DNA of 64,000 nt from Ascaris suum (lineage: Eukaryota > Nematoda > Chromadorea > Rhabditida > Ascarididae). Shown piece by piece: positions 61,644 to 64,000 of the stretch; the first letter of the stretch is position 1, and each line of letters begins with the position of its first letter. Below the pieces are notes generated by a model. It ran no database searches. It had not been told where the DNA came from and saw only the letters and a list, made by a program, of their open reading frames with translations. A program made the translations under genes and the position numbers. The stretch is from assembly GCA_013433145.1 (NCBI GenBank), contig CM024190.1:3720001-3784000 (forward strand), read 5' to 3'.

Positions 61644-64000
61644 TTCGGTGATTAGAACAGGGCTTTTTTCGGTCGACGAATTACTTGCAAATCACTGTCG
61701 AGTTTATCCGCATGAAGAATTCTCGTTCCGAATTGTAATGGTGTGCCTCCTCTCTAAGAGTCGTCGGCGACGTAGTTTCAATGGGATAATGGGTGGTGCC
61801 TGCATTTCCGACACGCAATGGTAGATGTTTCACCGATATACCTTTAATCGAGGTTTAGCAGACAGTGGTCTTTAAAGAAATCGTTCTATTTATGTCGGAA
61901 CGGAGAGCATAGCCCACCAAATAGAAAAAAAAAAAATGAAGCCTGTGAAAAGCCTCTATAATAAAGGGCAACATGACCTGCAACTATACAGGGCTCTCAT
62001 TTCCTGTTCTTAGAAACTCCTTCAATACCTAAAAAGACCGAATTTTCCTGCCTTAACAATTCCCTGAACCAAATTTCTGCTTTTATGAATGTCGTGTAAA
62101 AATTATGTGAATAAGAACCTCGGTGATTATTCATCGAGTTTTGTTTCACTCGAAAACTAGCATCAACGAGTATTTTTGTGTGACTTCGCAAACTTATTTT
62201 GTGGAAGTGCATCTTGATAGCATCGTGTCCATGCGCGTGCACGCATATTTATGAGTCCGTCTGTCTGTACTGTAATTTTAACTTGAAGGATGATCGCATA
62301 CAACACTCTACGTTCTGTAATCCCCGAAAGCAACTACAAAAAGTTTTCATGCATTACACATCGGCCGAATGGTTATGTTGCACCGATCGAGAAGAGAAAA
62401 ACGTTGTCCCAAAGGCTTGTACTGGGACCTGGTCAGACTGAGTAAGAAATCATCATTCTGCGCATTCCACTTTCTGCTGGTAGTTTGCAGAACTGGCTGA
62501 TTGAAGCAGGAAAGAACAAAATGTTCTTGCTAGCTTCGTCGGCATGCTTTTTGGAGTGTTTAAAACCCATACTTATCATGGGCATCTTGAGAGCAGATCA
62601 AGTCAACGATACGAATTCAGATGAGCATTCACCTTGTTGTGTTGCTGCTTGAAGATAGATTAAGGAGCGGGAGCAAGGTGAGACGTCGAAAGAAGTGGCC
62701 AATGACTCCGACAATAAGTTGGTTCATACGGCACTCGAATTGGCATGCGCCTTTCGGTCCTAACACAACCGTTGTGCAGATTCTTCAATTGGCTCCCGGA
62801 TATAACCGTTCAGATAGCGAAAGACATTCCATCCATTTACCTGGTAATATGTGGTTAACTTCACACATATTGTACCGTAAGTGCACAACTAGGCGATGCT
62901 GTTTGTGGCGTTGTGTACCGAGCCAACAGCGACAGAATGCCAGGTGATACTGTGTGCCTTTCAAGTTGCCAGCAAATTAGCAAATTAGGAGCTATGCAGA
63001 CTATGCAATATGCAAATTATCAGAACTGCAATGGTTAGTTGTCACATGACTCACAGTCATTGAAATGCGCGCCCCCTATACGTGGCATAAGATTTTGGTG
63101 CTTCAAGATGTATTGCGACCAGTGACACGATTTCTGCGAGAATTTCGCATAAGTTTGAAAAAAAAATCGGTTGAAACCTGAAGCATCCTTAAACGTACGC
63201 AATTTTTCAAGATGCATCGGATTTTCCGGCAAAAAACGATCGAAATTACCTCATAAAACTCGTCCGATCGAATTGGGAAAATTCTCTGCAATTTTGCTTT
63301 TACAAAAAATAAACGAGAACTCACTTATGGGCTATCCTGCTGCAGTAGTTTCTATTGCAGCTATGTGAATGCGTTCCAGTTCGAAGTAAGAGAAATGAAG
63401 ATTTGCACTTCGAACTTTTCAAAACTAACAAAATATTGCATGCTATAAGCGGATATACCATAGACTGCTGAAGGAAACTGCAAATGTTTATACGCTGTAA
63501 CGAAATCGATGCAGATTGGAGAAATATAACTCTCAATTTAGAGGCAATCTTATCGCGATAAGGAGAAATGTGCTTTAGTTGATTAAAACATTACGCAACT
63601 CGTGGAAATAGATACAAGAAAGGAAAAGATGTGGGTTGAAAATTGCATTTTAATTGTCATTAAGAGCGACAATCGACTCTGCAACGGTAGTCAATAAAAG
63701 CAAATATTTAAATAATAAAGGGAAAATATCGACGAAGAATTTCTATCAACACCGATTATGAGCAGAAAACTATCAATGCATTAATAAGCAGTAATATAGC
63801 AGAAGATATGCTGCTGTTGCGTAAGTGTGCAATGCCATCAAAAATAAGAGTAGCAAAGGAATGAACATTTGTGAATTCTTCATAGTGGTCAAAAATGGTC
63901 AGGTTATGAACAATGCGACAATGAGTGGAGGGAATTTCCTGGGCGAATAAACGAATTGGTGGGAAACGACGGAGGATCTTTTCCTCTGGAACAATCGAAA
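61644..64000 (+). repeat. duplicated segment, copy 2 (runs off the window)
   Basis: Direct-repeat partner of 51889-54260 at an offset of about 9.74 kb. The first ~440 bp differ by many small indels (for example TCGACGAATTACTTGCAAAT against TCGACGAATGATTGCATCAT). From about 62091 onward identity is essentially complete to the last base of the window, so the true end of the duplication is not visible here. Confidence 0.95.

Overview
The window looks like nuclear DNA of a rhabditid nematode, most likely a parasitic strongylid (clade V). Genes are split into short exons separated by introns that end in TTTCAG-like acceptors. One gene is a nematode-type PUF RNA-binding protein, and the repeats include CR1-like and RTE-like LINE remnants and a Tc1/mariner-like relic. 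There are no operons, bacterial promoters or CRISPR arrays, and I found no tRNA or rRNA gene. Most of the 64 kb is repeat-derived or shows nothing I can assign. The organism call is inference from gene style, not from a database match.

Layout. 0-3.8 kb: no gene seen; a diverged copy of a ~180 bp repeat lies at 1.6-1.85 kb. 3.78-7.4 kb: a decayed two-ORF CR1-like LINE on the + strand, followed by a (TA)n tract. 9.09-9.71 kb: a short fold-back (inverted repeat) element. 10.71-15.41 kb: a 4.7 kb terminal-inverted-repeat element flanked by TA. It carries ~180 bp tandem repeats just inside its ends, two on the left and eight on the right, and an RTE-like LINE remnant (minus strand) inside it.

16.9-23.6 kb: a + strand multi-exon gene for a coiled-coil protein. 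Its exons fit together by phase only in part, and it has a faint resemblance to the kinetochore protein NDC80. 23.6-36.9 kb: mostly unassigned DNA with microsatellites and a few small ORFs of uncertain status.

36.9-46.2 kb: the clearest gene in the window, an 11-exon + strand PUF (Pumilio/FBF) gene. All phases agree, giving a 494-residue protein with eight PUF repeats. The recognition residues of repeats 5-8 predict the classic UGUA core. Its introns hold a (TA)n tract, a GC-rich dispersed repeat and a Tc1/mariner-like transposase relic.

46.2-64 kb: no confident gene. A ~124 bp satellite array (50.3-51.9 kb) and a related ~121 bp array (55.9-56.3 kb) flank a segment that is duplicated almost perfectly: 52.35-54.26 kb matches 62.09 kb to the window end. 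Just upstream, the second copy becomes abruptly poor and indel-rich, which suggests either two duplications of different age or an unpolished assembly stretch.

The two genes show no obvious joint function beyond both being plausible germline/cell-division genes. The strongest unusual structures are the TA-flanked element with satellite-loaded arms, the fold-back element, and the duplicated block next to the satellites.
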